Of a stretch of DNA of 64,000 nucleotides, positions 8,922 through 18,230 are shown piece after piece. Position 1 is the first letter of the stretch. The number at the start of each line of letters is the position of its first letter. Source of the stretch: Paramoeba atlantica. Its lineage: Eukaryota > Discosea. Made by a program: the position numbers and the translations under genes. Below the pieces are notes generated by a model. It was not told the origin of the DNA and searched no databases. It worked only from the letters and a program-made list of their open reading frames with translations. The stretch lies in contig CDRNVI010000039.1 in the NCBI GenBank assembly GCA_977017575.1, forward strand, positions 682,001 through 746,000. Reading direction: 5' to 3'.

Positions 8922-9445
8922 TACTGTACCCCCCCCCTACTTATCTGTCACTACTCTTCGTGAAAAGGTGACAGATAACTAGGGGGGGTAGGGGTGTGAC
9001 AGATAACTAGGCGGATCAGTGTGCGACAGATAACTAGGGAGGGTGTCTGTCGCAAAAAAAAGTCAGAACATGGAATTACAGAAACGGTTTATCATAGCAC
9101 CACGCACGACCATTCACTTGAAACACAAAAAGAAAAACTGGAAGTTTCATTTTATGATTTTTTTTGGAAAAAGCTATTTTAGCTATTTTTAAAAAGTGAC
9201 AGATAACTAGGAGGGTAGTCGACGAAAAAAAATCGAAGCGCCAAAAAGTGACAGATAACTAGGGGGGGTGACGTGTGACAGATAACTAGGGGGGAGTACT
9301 TTTCTTCGCCACGTCAATGAGAAATATGCGGGTTTTGTCTTTCATAGGTTTCAACCCTCTTATGCGGTCTAAAAGAATAAAAAAAAGTTTAAAAGAATAA
9401 CAAAGGGGGGTTGACGTGTGACAGATAACTAGGGGGGGCACAGTA
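8922..9445. mobile_element. Non-autonomous TIR element (TACTGT / C-run ends)
   Basis: Left end TACTGTACCCCCCCCCTACT and right end (reverse complement) TACTGTGCCCCCCCTAGTTA match, followed inward by TATCTGTCAC on both sides. The ends start and stop with TA, as expected for Tc1/mariner target duplication. The CTAGTTATCTGTCAC subunit is repeated about six times inside. It holds no ORF, so it must rely on a transposase in trans. Its interior includes arm 2 of the 310-bp inverted repeat. Confidence 0.75.
9070..9380 (-). repeat. Arm 2 of the 310-bp inverted repeat
   Basis: Reverse-complement partner of 4655-4962. Together the arms bracket about 4.1 kb holding two small genes and the HAS1-like helicase. 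Confidence 0.85.
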
Positions 9446-10984
9446 TCTTCACCCTACTCCTATAGCACCCCAAACTTGCCATCTAGGCGCCCAGCGTACT
9501 TTTTGACGTGGGGCGACTTTTTCACCGGGTACTATCCACGTACCCGGTTTTATCCTCGGTTTTATCCAACGTAAAATGAAGACTTACGCACAATCAGGCA
9601 TGTTCCACACCGATCGATATCAGTGTCTTCCAGTCTGAGCCGGAGGAGCGCTACATGAAAACAAAAGACAGTTAATTCGAGCGCTAGCCGATGCCTCTCA
9701 GATGGATCGTCAAGTGGTAGAACAGTCTTTCAAACTGAAATTATAGGACATCGACGGAGCAAGATATTAAGCCAATTGCGTAAGTATCTAGACTGATACC
9801 GTGTATAAGAAAATCAGCTTATAAAGCCCAATTGGTTAGCACAAAAAATACCAGGGGTCCCTAAAACTTTATATACATATACTGTATATAGTTTATAGTA
9901 TTTCAAAAAAAAAATAGTACTATAAATGCCATTTATAGTACTATAAATACTTTAAAGTGTTTGAGAAACTTTAAGGGAGAAACTTTTAAGGGAGGCTAAA
10001 GGGAGAAACTTTTTTAAGGGAGAAACTTTAAGGGAGAAACTTTTAAGGGAGGCTAAAAGGGGTTCAAGAAGCCCAAAATTGTATTGGATGTTGTAAGGGG
10101 TGCTCATCTCGGGGGCCTGGCGTTCGGCTCGCAGTTCCGGGGTTGAAAACCCTTTTCTGAGATGGCAGTCTCAGGGAGGCTCCATGTTGAGGGTGTCAAA
10201 AGCTTACCGAGAACTAGTTGGTCGGCGTCTGTACCATCAGTGAGATGGCAGTGTCAGGGAAGACCACGAGAAGGTCCCGACCTTGCTCCCCATGTTCAGG
10301 GTGTCAAAAGCTGAGTAAGTTGTTGATCGTACTTTCCCCAGGAACACAGCGCAGTCCCTTCGTAAGAAGCCACTTAAGGTTTGGGTCCTGCAAAGCAGCA
10401 TTGCTAACCCCATGATTGATTTTCCATAGGAGGTGTCGCTGAAATTCCTGTAATTGTGGTTTCACGGTGAAGGCATCCAAAGTTCCTCGTTCCACACGTT
10501 TTTGACGCTGAGTGCTTAACATCCACTCTTCAAAATTGGAGGAAGTGCACCTACAATCTTACACAAGGGCAAATCGGCTCAATCCGTAATGACGGATGTC
10601 GCACCAAGGGGGTTTAGCACGGACCCTGTCGGTAGAGGGGGTCCAGGCAACTCGCCCTCTCTTTACGCAGCCGGAGGGGCGCACTGCAACCGAGCGCTGC
10701 CTCGCGATAAGACGAGTCAGAGCCACGCCCAGTGGTCCTCAAGGGAGGCCACCGTGGTGCATGGCTCCCCGGGAAGGAAAGGCGCGAAGGTAAGAAAGCC
10801 GGGGAGGGAAGTAAACTCATTCAAAGAGTGATCCGGGAAGGAGTGAAGGGGTGGAAACGCGTCCCCTGCTTCGCCGAGAAAGAGGGACAGTTTCGGCCTT
10901 AGTGCCGGCCGGCAACGGGCATATAAAACAGCAAGACTATGCCCGTTGCCGGGGAAAGAAAAGATGAACTAAAGGAAAATGTGC
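9446..10984. other. Repeat-rich region without a recognised gene
   Basis: 9915-9950 contains a palindrome built on TATAGTACTATA. 9970-10070 is a short tandem array of AAGGGAGAAACTTT units. 10100-10300 has two imperfect copies of a segment with GAGATGGCAGT and GGGTGTCAAAAGC. 10570-10970 is GC-rich and ends in a strong stem, with arms CCGGCAACGGGCA and TGCCCGTTGCCGG at about 10908-10954. A 72-residue minus ORF (10304-10522) is unrecognised. Confidence 0.5.
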
Positions 10985-11004
10985 CAACAAGGTACAGAAA
11001 CTGT
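10985..11004 (-). other. Spliced-leader-like sequence at a junction (site B)
   Basis: The minus strand reads ACAGTTTCTGTACCTTGTTG and continues into GCACATTTTCC toward lower coordinates. The same 20 bases end at the other junctions in this window. Kinetoplastid and diplonemid leaders share ACAGTTTCTGTAC and a terminal TTG. No GT donor follows, so this is not an SL RNA gene but looks like a reverse-transcribed, trans-spliced transcript. The preceding bases also make a perfect stem with it (AAGGTACAG / CTGTACCTT). Confidence 0.65.
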
Positions 11005-11324
11005 ACCTTGATAATCAATGTTTCTAATGGAAGCTTTGCAAGGATGAAGGTAGCCTAATCTGTTAAATGCAGCAAGAAAAACATCCGGATGAGATAATTC
11101 CGAGGATCCTGCAGAGCTATCTTCTGTCTCAGTTTCATTGGAGTCATCTGTTCCAGAAGATTCGCTTGCTTCTGTTTCAGAAGAATTTTCCTCAGATCTT
11201 GCTTCGTTGAGTGTCGCATCACTTGTTCTAATATTGGAAAAATCATCATCTGACAACGCGTCCGCTCAAACAGAGCTTGCTTCACCGTCGCTCGGAACAG
11301 CACAATATTGTTTATTATTACTGT

Positions 11325-11480
11325 GCTCACCCCCACTTATAGTGCCGCGGTTTTCGACCAAACGGCAATATAAGTGGAGGGGGGTAGCATGTTTCAGGTC
11401 GAGGGTGAAAATTTTTCCACCCTCAAAAAAAAAAAGCGCGCCGCTTCGCGGCGCTCATCTTTCTATTACAGTAAAAGTCA
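11325..11480 (+). mobile_element. Left end of a TIR element with three hairpins
   Basis: Starts with TACTGTGCTCACCCCCACTT, followed by its partial inverted partner (ATATAAGTGGAGGGGGG), a second stem (GAGGGTG/CACCCTC, 11401-11424), an A-run and a GC stem (GCCGCTTCGCGGC) followed by CTCATC. The same order occurs at 16998 and 22240. I could not find its right end. Confidence 0.6.
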
Positions 11481-12560
11481 CAATTCTGAGAATCGTCAGT
11501 TGCACATTCCCGCGTAAAAGAGCACTTTGTTGCAGATTTTCGTCACAATTCTCAGAATTGACCTGTTGCACGTTGACAGCACTTTTTTAGTAGAAATTGG
11601 ATAGATTCTCATTTTTACTGATTTTCTTTTTTCGAAAAAAAATGGTAGCCACAAAAAAGGGAGGTACATGGAAGAATATAAAATAAAGTAAATAAAAACC
11701 CTCTTCAGCAGCACGTCCTCATTGACGTCAACAACTTTGTTAATGAACCTAGCGAAGCCCAAGAAGAACTCTACGGAAAGAGAATGAGTATGAGACAGTG
11801 AAATTCATTTTTCCATTCACTTTTTCCCGAATTTAATTTTCATGATTTTTTTAGTGATTTCAACAATTAATTAATCCCATGTTGTTATACGCTTTAGCTA
11901 TGAGTCTCATTAAATTACGATCTTTGAATTATCATCCCTATGTCTTATTCCCTAGAAAATCGTTGGCCGATAAGCAAGTACATCATTCAAAGCCCCCCTT
12001 TGCCAAGAACCGGGGCCGTTGCAAGTCGTATGAATTCTTTTCCAGTCTCGGCAACGGTAGCTCTTTCCACTGAAGGCAAACGAGACAACGCTAGGATAGG
12101 GGGAGAGTAATATTAGGTATAAAGAGGAAGTGCAGAAGCTGTATGGAACTTTTTTGGCCTTTCTCATTTTTGGTTCGTTTTCTCATTTTTGGAGTTGCAC
12201 GTTGAGATGGCCATTCAGAGACGCATTCTTATTTTTCCTAGTTGCACGTTGACAGCCCAATTCTCATTTTTAGTGATTCCATGAAGTACGTGACTCGATT
12301 TGGAAGAGATTCGGAAGAGAAATCTACAAACTGTAAACCCGAACACCCCTTACTCATGGCGCGGTTACAGAGAAGGGCGACATTTTGCCTTCCCCGGACA
12401 GTCTGGCTCAGCTCCTTGAAAGGGGCTCGCTGCGTACACTATACGCAGTCCAATGCCCTGCATGGAAGGGCCACGAGTGCGCGTTTTGTCCGGCGCCTCG
12501 TTTTCGTGAGAACCAGCAGTCATGGAATGGATGAAGGTAATTAATAATAAAGAGTACCCA
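11481..12560. other. Intergenic repeat-rich DNA
   Basis: The motif GTTGCAC(G/A)TT recurs at about 11500, 11563, 12194 and 12242, twice preceded by an AATTCT-GAGAAT type palindrome. Open frames here (11496-11762 minus, 12242-12544 plus) are not recognised and look fortuitous. Confidence 0.45.
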
Positions 12561-12618
12561 ATCTCACTTCTCGGCACAAAAGAGAAATTTGCAATCCCCC
12601 CCTGAACTCCCCGCCCAG

Positions 12619-13287
12619 CTATCCCCGTATACCGCGGCGGTACCAGTCTTGTACCGCCGCCTGCACGATCTGGGCATTGCCCTTCTGAATGGCCACTCCG
12701 AAGGCCATCAGGAGGTGCGAAAGACATCCGTTTTTGTCGGACGTGTGGGCCCGGGCCATCTTGTTAAGGAAGTTCAAGGTCTCTGGGCCCGGTATCCCGT
12801 ATGTGGTGAAGGCTAGGGGGTAAAAGTCCATACCCCTAACGGACGCCACCTTTTCATGAGTGCGCCGTTTGTTGGCCTCCGCCATCCTCAAAGTATGGGA
12901 CGGCTCCGCGGCCTCCTTCTCCACATAGGACGGGGCCAGTGGGTTTACGATGGTGACATCTCCCAGGGCGAGCCTCCGTCCCAGTTGGAAGCAGATGTTC
13001 GGCCCCCTGCCATTGTCGAACCTCGGTTCGCAGAGATCGGGTTTGAACCCGTAGTGCACCAAGAGGTTTCTGAAGGCCTCTTTGACCTCTTTGTGACGGG
13101 AGGCCTGTGTTTTCCCCTTGACCTTGCAGTCCAGTGCGTGTACGCAGAACTCCTCGTTGCGGAGGGTTGCACCGCACACGCACTGGAGCTCAGGTTCCGA
13201 GGTCGGGGCGACCAGGTACCGGAGGCGGGCCGTAGTCTCCCACTGCGGGTCCCGCATGTAGTACTCCGGCCTGTTCGGCAGGGCAGT
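12619..13287 (-). pseudogene. Retroelement C-terminal endonuclease fragment, family 1
   Basis: About 222 residues. A cysteine/histidine cluster (C-x-C ... H-x4-C in VCGATLRNEEFCVHALDC) is followed by HKEVKEAFRNLL and LCEPRFDNGRGPNICF, then DVTIVNPLAPSYVEKE and the FYPLAFTTYGIPG segment. Non-LTR elements with a restriction-like (PD-D/ExK) endonuclease at the C-terminus have this zinc knuckle, then a PDI-like strand, then a D-x-T strand. Here the usual PD is PN. A homologous piece lies at 33197-33545. No RT is attached upstream, so it is a 5'-truncated copy; an in-frame TAA precedes it. Confidence 0.65.
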
Positions 13288-14629
13288 TTATGAAATGTAG
13301 TAACATTTACTTCACGCAATATAAATTCCAAATGAATGGACGAGGCAGTGCCGAGCGCATATTCCCCAAATACTATTAGTAATTACGTGTAGAACGGTTT
13401 TTTACTCATATGGGTCAACACAAGTTGCTGCACTACAATCAGCATAGGAAAGATTTCTCCCAATCTGTTTTCCGGTTGTTCTGGAGTGCAGAGCGTACGG
13501 AAAGTTCACCAGGTGACACTGTACGACGACTCCGTAGAATTCTTGGATTCCACACATCCCGTCGCTAGAGCATGGGATTTTCGAGACTTTTGTTCTTGTC
13601 GTTTTCAGAAGGGTGACAAAAAATATATAAACCGTGTTCTGGGTTATTGTGCCCCCCGGCACAATAACTAGCTACAGCCACAATATCTACCATTTAGCTT
13701 CTGATTGATAAAAGAATGTCAAATTTGCGAGACAAAAATCATATCTTGGTGGTTCATGAACCATAAATCAGCATCAAGCCTTTGTACACTGGTCGTCAGG
13801 ATAACAATGTACGTATATACGGCCCCTTTTTACATGATACACTTTCCCATGGCATATAAATCAAAGACACGTGAATCGAAACATCGAACAATTGAGGACG
13901 TTGATCCCAATCAGCCTTCTGAAAGTAACTCTAAGTTAGAGTTAACCCGACGCAGTGTTAGTCTAACACTGCGTCAAGTGAGATTTCGTCAGCGAAGACC
14001 ATTCCTACAGATCTAACATCGCGAAAGGCGGGACGCGATGCTACGGTCGTGTTGGAAGAAGCCTTAAAAAGCTCACCCCAACAATCTCAAGTCCAAGCAA
14101 GAGCTCGTAACACAGAGGACTCGGGCATTCCAATCCGGGTGGGCAAAGAAAACAACCTTCTGTCGAGTCCTAGTGTCATAGTACAATGGGGCATTGTTCT
14201 GCGCAAAACGTCGAATACGAAATGTGCCAAATGGCTTCGGAAAACTGAAACTTGTGAGAATACCCCCCCTGAGACAACATAGACCAGCATGTGCACCTGC
14301 AGTGTAAAACGTGCAAAACGAAAGAAGTGTAAGTGTAACGCACATCGATAATAACATTAGGACCGTGAATATTAATTCGGAGACTCCGGATAGATTTGCA
14401 CATGCGGTACTTCCTCCCCTTTTTTCAACAACTTCCTTCCCCGTATCTTCGTTCCTGAAATTTATCAAAATGTATGAGCAGCACCGACCCGTCATGTCCA
14501 CTGAGTCAGCTATTCAAGTTCTTCTGAAAGACGCCTGTGTGCTCAAAGCAATCTAAAATATACTGAACTTACAAGTGACGGTTTTGTAGTATGTAATATA
14601 TTTTATTACTTTATGTTCAGATGACATGC
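13288..14629. other. Intergenic DNA with palindromes, no recognised gene
   Basis: Palindromes: GTTATTGTGCC/GGCACAATAAC at 13643-13668, TAACTCTAAGTTAGAGTTA near 13925, and CGCAGTGTTAG/CTAACACTGCG near 13951. Two plus-strand frames (13705-14016 and 14049-14282) are basic and could be remnants of a transposon protein, but I recognise no motif. Confidence 0.4.
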
Positions 14630-14909
14630 TACCGTATACCCCCCAGTAATAGAATCGATTTTGTACCCAAATGGCCAAATCTCTCTTACTGAGGGGTTTG
14701 CTTTTTTGGTGGGAAAAGACCTTTGTTGTTCATGGATGCATTGATTTTCTGCTCAGACAAGCCTGCAACTACGCCATTCGCTCCCGCGCAACGACCCTCA
14801 CCCAGCCCAGCGCCCCCCACCCGCTCAAACACCCCCTCCCCCCTCCAACCACCCTCCCGAACCTAATCTCTGTTACTGTGGAGGTCTATTATTGGGGGGG
14901 TATACGGTA
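14630..14909. mobile_element. 280-bp MITE
   Basis: Ends are TACCGTATACCCCCCAGTAA and, in reverse, TACCGTATACCCCCCCAATA, continuing inward as TAGA on both sides. TA lies at each border. There is no coding capacity. It belongs with the other TA-flanked, C-run elements in the window but has its own terminal sequence. Confidence 0.75.
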
Positions 14910-15385
14910 GTAGCAGTAGTAAGAGCTCCTCGCCCTCACCCCTTGTCACCACCCCGTCAGCACTTTAGTTACTTTTTATTTTATCATGCCTTCAAAAGGC
15001 AGAGAATATGTAGATAAATCCGGGGGGCGCATATGACGCTCCCCAGGCTCATCTTTCACAGACACTAAACACGCGCTTCTGTTCTTGTTCATGAACCATC
15101 AAGGCATGAACAATGAAGCCGCTCCAATAAGATGGAGCGGCCTTATTAGAAATTGGTTAAGCGCAGAGATTAGCATATCCTGACTGATTTCTTCGCTCTT
15201 ACGTATGTCGTTCCATTGCCGTAACTGAATAACGTCGCCGTCAATCACAACAAGGAGTTTTTCGGTTTAAAGGGCCTTTTTCGAAGGTAAAGGGCCGCCG
15301 CACTAACCATGCTGAAGCCGTACTATTAACCCGGTGACTTCTGCCTTTCTAACCCAGTCCACGTTTCGTGCATTAGATTGCACAC
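14910..15385. other. Downstream region of the LicD-like gene
   Basis: Contains stems at 15037-15056 (GGGGGGCGC/GCGTC-type) and at 15119-15150 (GCCGCTCCA/TGGAGCGGC). A GGCTCATCTTTC string also occurs in the TIR element at 11325. No gene recognised. Confidence 0.4.
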
Positions 15386-16465
15386 TTATTCGACTATTAT
15401 ATTTTTGTACTTCCCTTTTAGACCATCTTCATAATCAAACCGTTCTGGAATTCTCCAATGCGCTCCAAAATATTCCTCCAAATAAAGAATAGGGGGCACA
15501 TAATATTGTTTCCCACTAAAATCACAAAGTTCAGGTTTAAATGGACTATGTCTATATCGGTACTTACCATATTTTCTCCTATCTGCATCTCCGTAGTAAG
15601 TGGCACACCACACGTAATCTCCGGATACAACAAAGTTCGTTTTCGAAACCGAATCGTACATTTTTACGCTGCCTTTATCGTCGTAAAAAAGATTGACATC
15701 AAGTAATACTTTCGTCCAGCGATGTCTGTATCGTAGTTCTAGGCCGTGGTCGAATTCTCCCAAGACGTCGAAGAGCAAGAAGTTTCGTTTCATGCAAGAT
15801 TGCAATTCCAAGAAGGCATCATGTGAAGTTAGATCCCTGCGAAAAATGCCAATATCGATATCGTTGTCATGTGAAATAAATTTTCCTTCACGATGCGCTC
15901 CCAGTGCAGTTCCAGCGGCAAGGAAGAAAGGAACGTTCGATTCTTCTGCAGCGTATCGAAAATCAGTTAGTGTGGTTTTAAAAAGAGGTTGCTTCACTTC
16001 GTCGGCTTTGTTCGTGTTACCTGTGTCGCTATTTGTGGATGTTGTCATACTACTTTCGGAAATTACTCGGGCTGTTGTTTCGGACGTTGTCCGAGGAATC
16101 TTCATATTGGAAAAACGATCGAAACTGTCCACAACTTTATTTAGGTCATACGAAGCCTCGGGATTTCTTATAAAAGCGGACATTAGCTCGTGGTCGTCGC
16201 GCGACACCATATTTGCATCATGTGTCTCCGGTTTCATTTCCATATATTGTCGATGCTCGACGTTCAATGTATCAGATTCACGGAATCCTCCACTCGGGTC
16301 ATAAAGTTCTCGTTCGCAAGTTGATACACTACTGAGAGTACTATCCCCAGGATTGTATTCACCGCCACTAGCGATTGGTATAAATTTGGTAGAGTGTGGC
16401 AAAATACCGCAAGAACGACATGAAGGTCCTTTGTGAACGTGGGCTAAAAAACGACTAGATGACAT
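15386..16465 (-). CDS. LicD/fukutin-family nucleotidyltransferase-like protein
   Basis: A 359-residue protein. The N-terminal third is low-complexity, Ser/Thr/Asp-rich, with a CRSCG pair. The C-terminal half is a LicD/fukutin domain: FFLAAGTALGAHREGKFI, then HDNDIDIGIF, the metal-binding H-D-x-D-x-D signature, followed by HGLELRYRH and LLDVNLFYDD. Family members transfer phosphocholine or ribitol-phosphate-type groups to glycans. There is no clear signal anchor, so the compartment is uncertain. The catalytic acidic residues are all present. It is the next minus-strand gene after the transposon-rich stretch and could be a host gene or a recent acquisition. Confidence 0.85.
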   Translation of the reverse strand: MSSSRFLAHVHKGPSCRSCGILPHSTKFIPIASGGEYNPGDSTLSSVSTCERELYDPSGGFRESDTLNVEHRQYMEMKPETHDANMVSRDDHELMSAFIRNPEASYDLNKVVDSFDRFSNMKIPRTTSETTARVISESSMTTSTNSDTGNTNKADEVKQPLFKTTLTDFRYAAEESNVPFFLAAGTALGAHREGKFISHDNDIDIGIFRRDLTSHDAFLELQSCMKRNFLLFDVLGEFDHGLELRYRHRWTKVLLDVNLFYDDKGSVKMYDSVSKTNFVVSGDYVWCATYYGDADRRKYGKYRYRHSPFKPELCDFSGKQYYVPPILYLEEYFGAHWRIPERFDYEDGLKGKYKNIIVE

Positions 16466-16997
16466 ACAGTGCGGACAACTAGTTTTGTGCTAAAAAAATG
16501 GCAGAAGATCATATAAATGTGACGGAAGACATGTAGATAGTTTTCTCCTTTAATTCTCCTACAAATCCAACATTTTTTAGTTCAGGTCAATGTGGTAAGT
16601 ATCCTCCAAGTAAAATTCTGGAAAAAGCAAGACCTCTAATAGAAATCACATACACGTAATGTATGTTTATCATACACGTACACGTAATGTATGTTTATCA
16701 ACGTAATGTAACATTATTTTCTCTCCCCCTGGTGCAGATCACCTCATCCCACTCAGCCATCATCCCGGTACTGCGGCCTGTGCCATTTGGGCGTTTCCCC
16801 GTTAAGTGTAACATTTCTTTCTTTGAACTTACGGTGTAACAATCAAAGGTTCCTTACGAAGCAAAATGAAACCTATTGCTTGCTTCCCTGTCTCTATGCG
16901 TGATATTCTGTAAAACTGACTACAAACTAGAAGAACTGTCTCTTTTGTCTTTGTTACCCACTATCAGTACTACGCTGTACTATTAACTGTTAACTAG
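16466..16997. other. Intergenic; short CACGTAATGTATGTTTATCA repeats
   Basis: Upstream of the LicD-like gene. A unit of about 30 bases is repeated at 16650-16710. No gene recognised. Confidence 0.5.
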
Positions 16998-18091
16998 TAA
17001 TGTGACCCCCCCTTTAATATGCACACGTTTTTGGGGTTTGTGCGTATTAGGGGGGGGGGGTAAGAGGGGGAAGAACCCGCCCCTCCGGGAAAAACATTGC
17101 GCCGCTTCGCGGCGCCTTTATTTCCTGTGCGTTTTTCGAACTTGATTGATTGATTGATTTTAAGGGCACATATGCCATAGGGACGTACCCTCCCGGAGAT
17201 AGCCGGGCACTAATTTTATTATTATTCCAAAATACACTTATTATTCCAATTTTTTTAGTATTCTGCCACCTGAAAGTTTTCTCAAATTATATTACATGGA
17301 TGCCTTTGTGCCTGGCTACATAGAGAATCTTTTGTATCTATCTTTGGAGAATGCACAAGAAGAACGACGCGGCTACGGCCTAGGGATCGTAGAAGGCTCA
17401 AGCGATGACGATAGTGATTCTGTTTCTTCCGATGAAGAACATGGTAGCGATATAAAAAATGTTAGCCTCGAAACCCCTGATGGGGTTCTACCACTGATGA
17501 CGGCAGTGATAACGAGGAAGGTTTGGAATTTCTAGCAAACTATTTGCAAACTATTCAGTTATTCATCGAAGAAGCAAAAAAGGGGCCACGAGATTCTAAT
17601 TCCATCAAGCGGTGTCAAAAAATCTTGACTAAATACGGCTCACAATGCATTCAGAAGCAGTGTGAAATTTTTTTGAGCGAATGTAGTGAACTACATGCGG
17701 CACTCAAGGAATTTAGTGAAAGCAAAGATACTCCTATGGCCACACACGTTTGCCAAATGTTGGAGCATCTATACGAAATTTCCGAAGGTACAGGAGCACC
17801 ACAAGGATTACGATCATCCCTTTTGCACCACAAGAAAAGACTAGATAAGAATCATAACATGCGTCTCTGGAAACAGGTAATGTCGTTTCGACCAAGTTGG
17901 GTTGTCCTGTTCGGTCGGCCAATACGTCAACATGCTTCGTGATATTGGCGAACTGAAATTTTGTCTGCGCAACCACCGAGAAAAAAAATTATTTTGTTTT
18001 GGGAGGAAAAAAAGTCCACTTTCACCAAAATTTGTGCATATTAAGGGGGGAGGGGGGAAGGGGGTGCATATTAAAGGGGGGGGTCACAGTA
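16998..18091 (+). mobile_element. 1.1-kb TIR element with an internal ORF
   Basis: The left end (TAATGTGACCCCCCCTTTAA, then TATGCAC) matches the reverse complement of the right end (TACTGTGACCCCCCCCTTTA, then ATATGCAC). TA borders both sides. After the left TIR come an inverted partner, a GAGGGGG stem and the GCCGCTTCGCGGC stem at 17101, as in the elements at 11325 and 22240. It is the largest of this family here and the only one with a sizeable ORF. Confidence 0.75.
17296..17942 (+). pseudogene. Unknown ORF of the TIR element, one frameshift
   Basis: The first frame starts at ATG 17296 (MDAFVPGYIENLLYLSLENA) and becomes very acidic (SSDDDSDSVSSDEEHGSD). Near 17485 the acidic run continues in another frame (TTDDGSDNEEGLEFLANY), so a single gene with a one-base shift is likely. 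The second part is helical (LFIEEAKKGPRDSNSIKRCQ, CEIFLSECSELHAALKEF). No DDE motif is visible. It may be an accessory or a truncated transposase. Confidence 0.45.
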
Positions 18092-18230
18092 CCATAACGT
18101 ATCCCAGGGAAAATGTATTCTGAGACTGATGTGCCGCCTATGTTCCCGAAAAAATTCGAGAAGAACCCGTGAAGATAGGCGAGATAACGAGAAAGACCAT
18201 TTCAGCAAGCGTGGCCATTTAGCAAATTAA

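Noticed and set aside
10985-11020. Spliced-leader RNA gene
   Set aside because: The leader-like sequence is followed by GCACATT rather than a GT donor, and no Sm site or T-run follows. The same holds for the other three sites.
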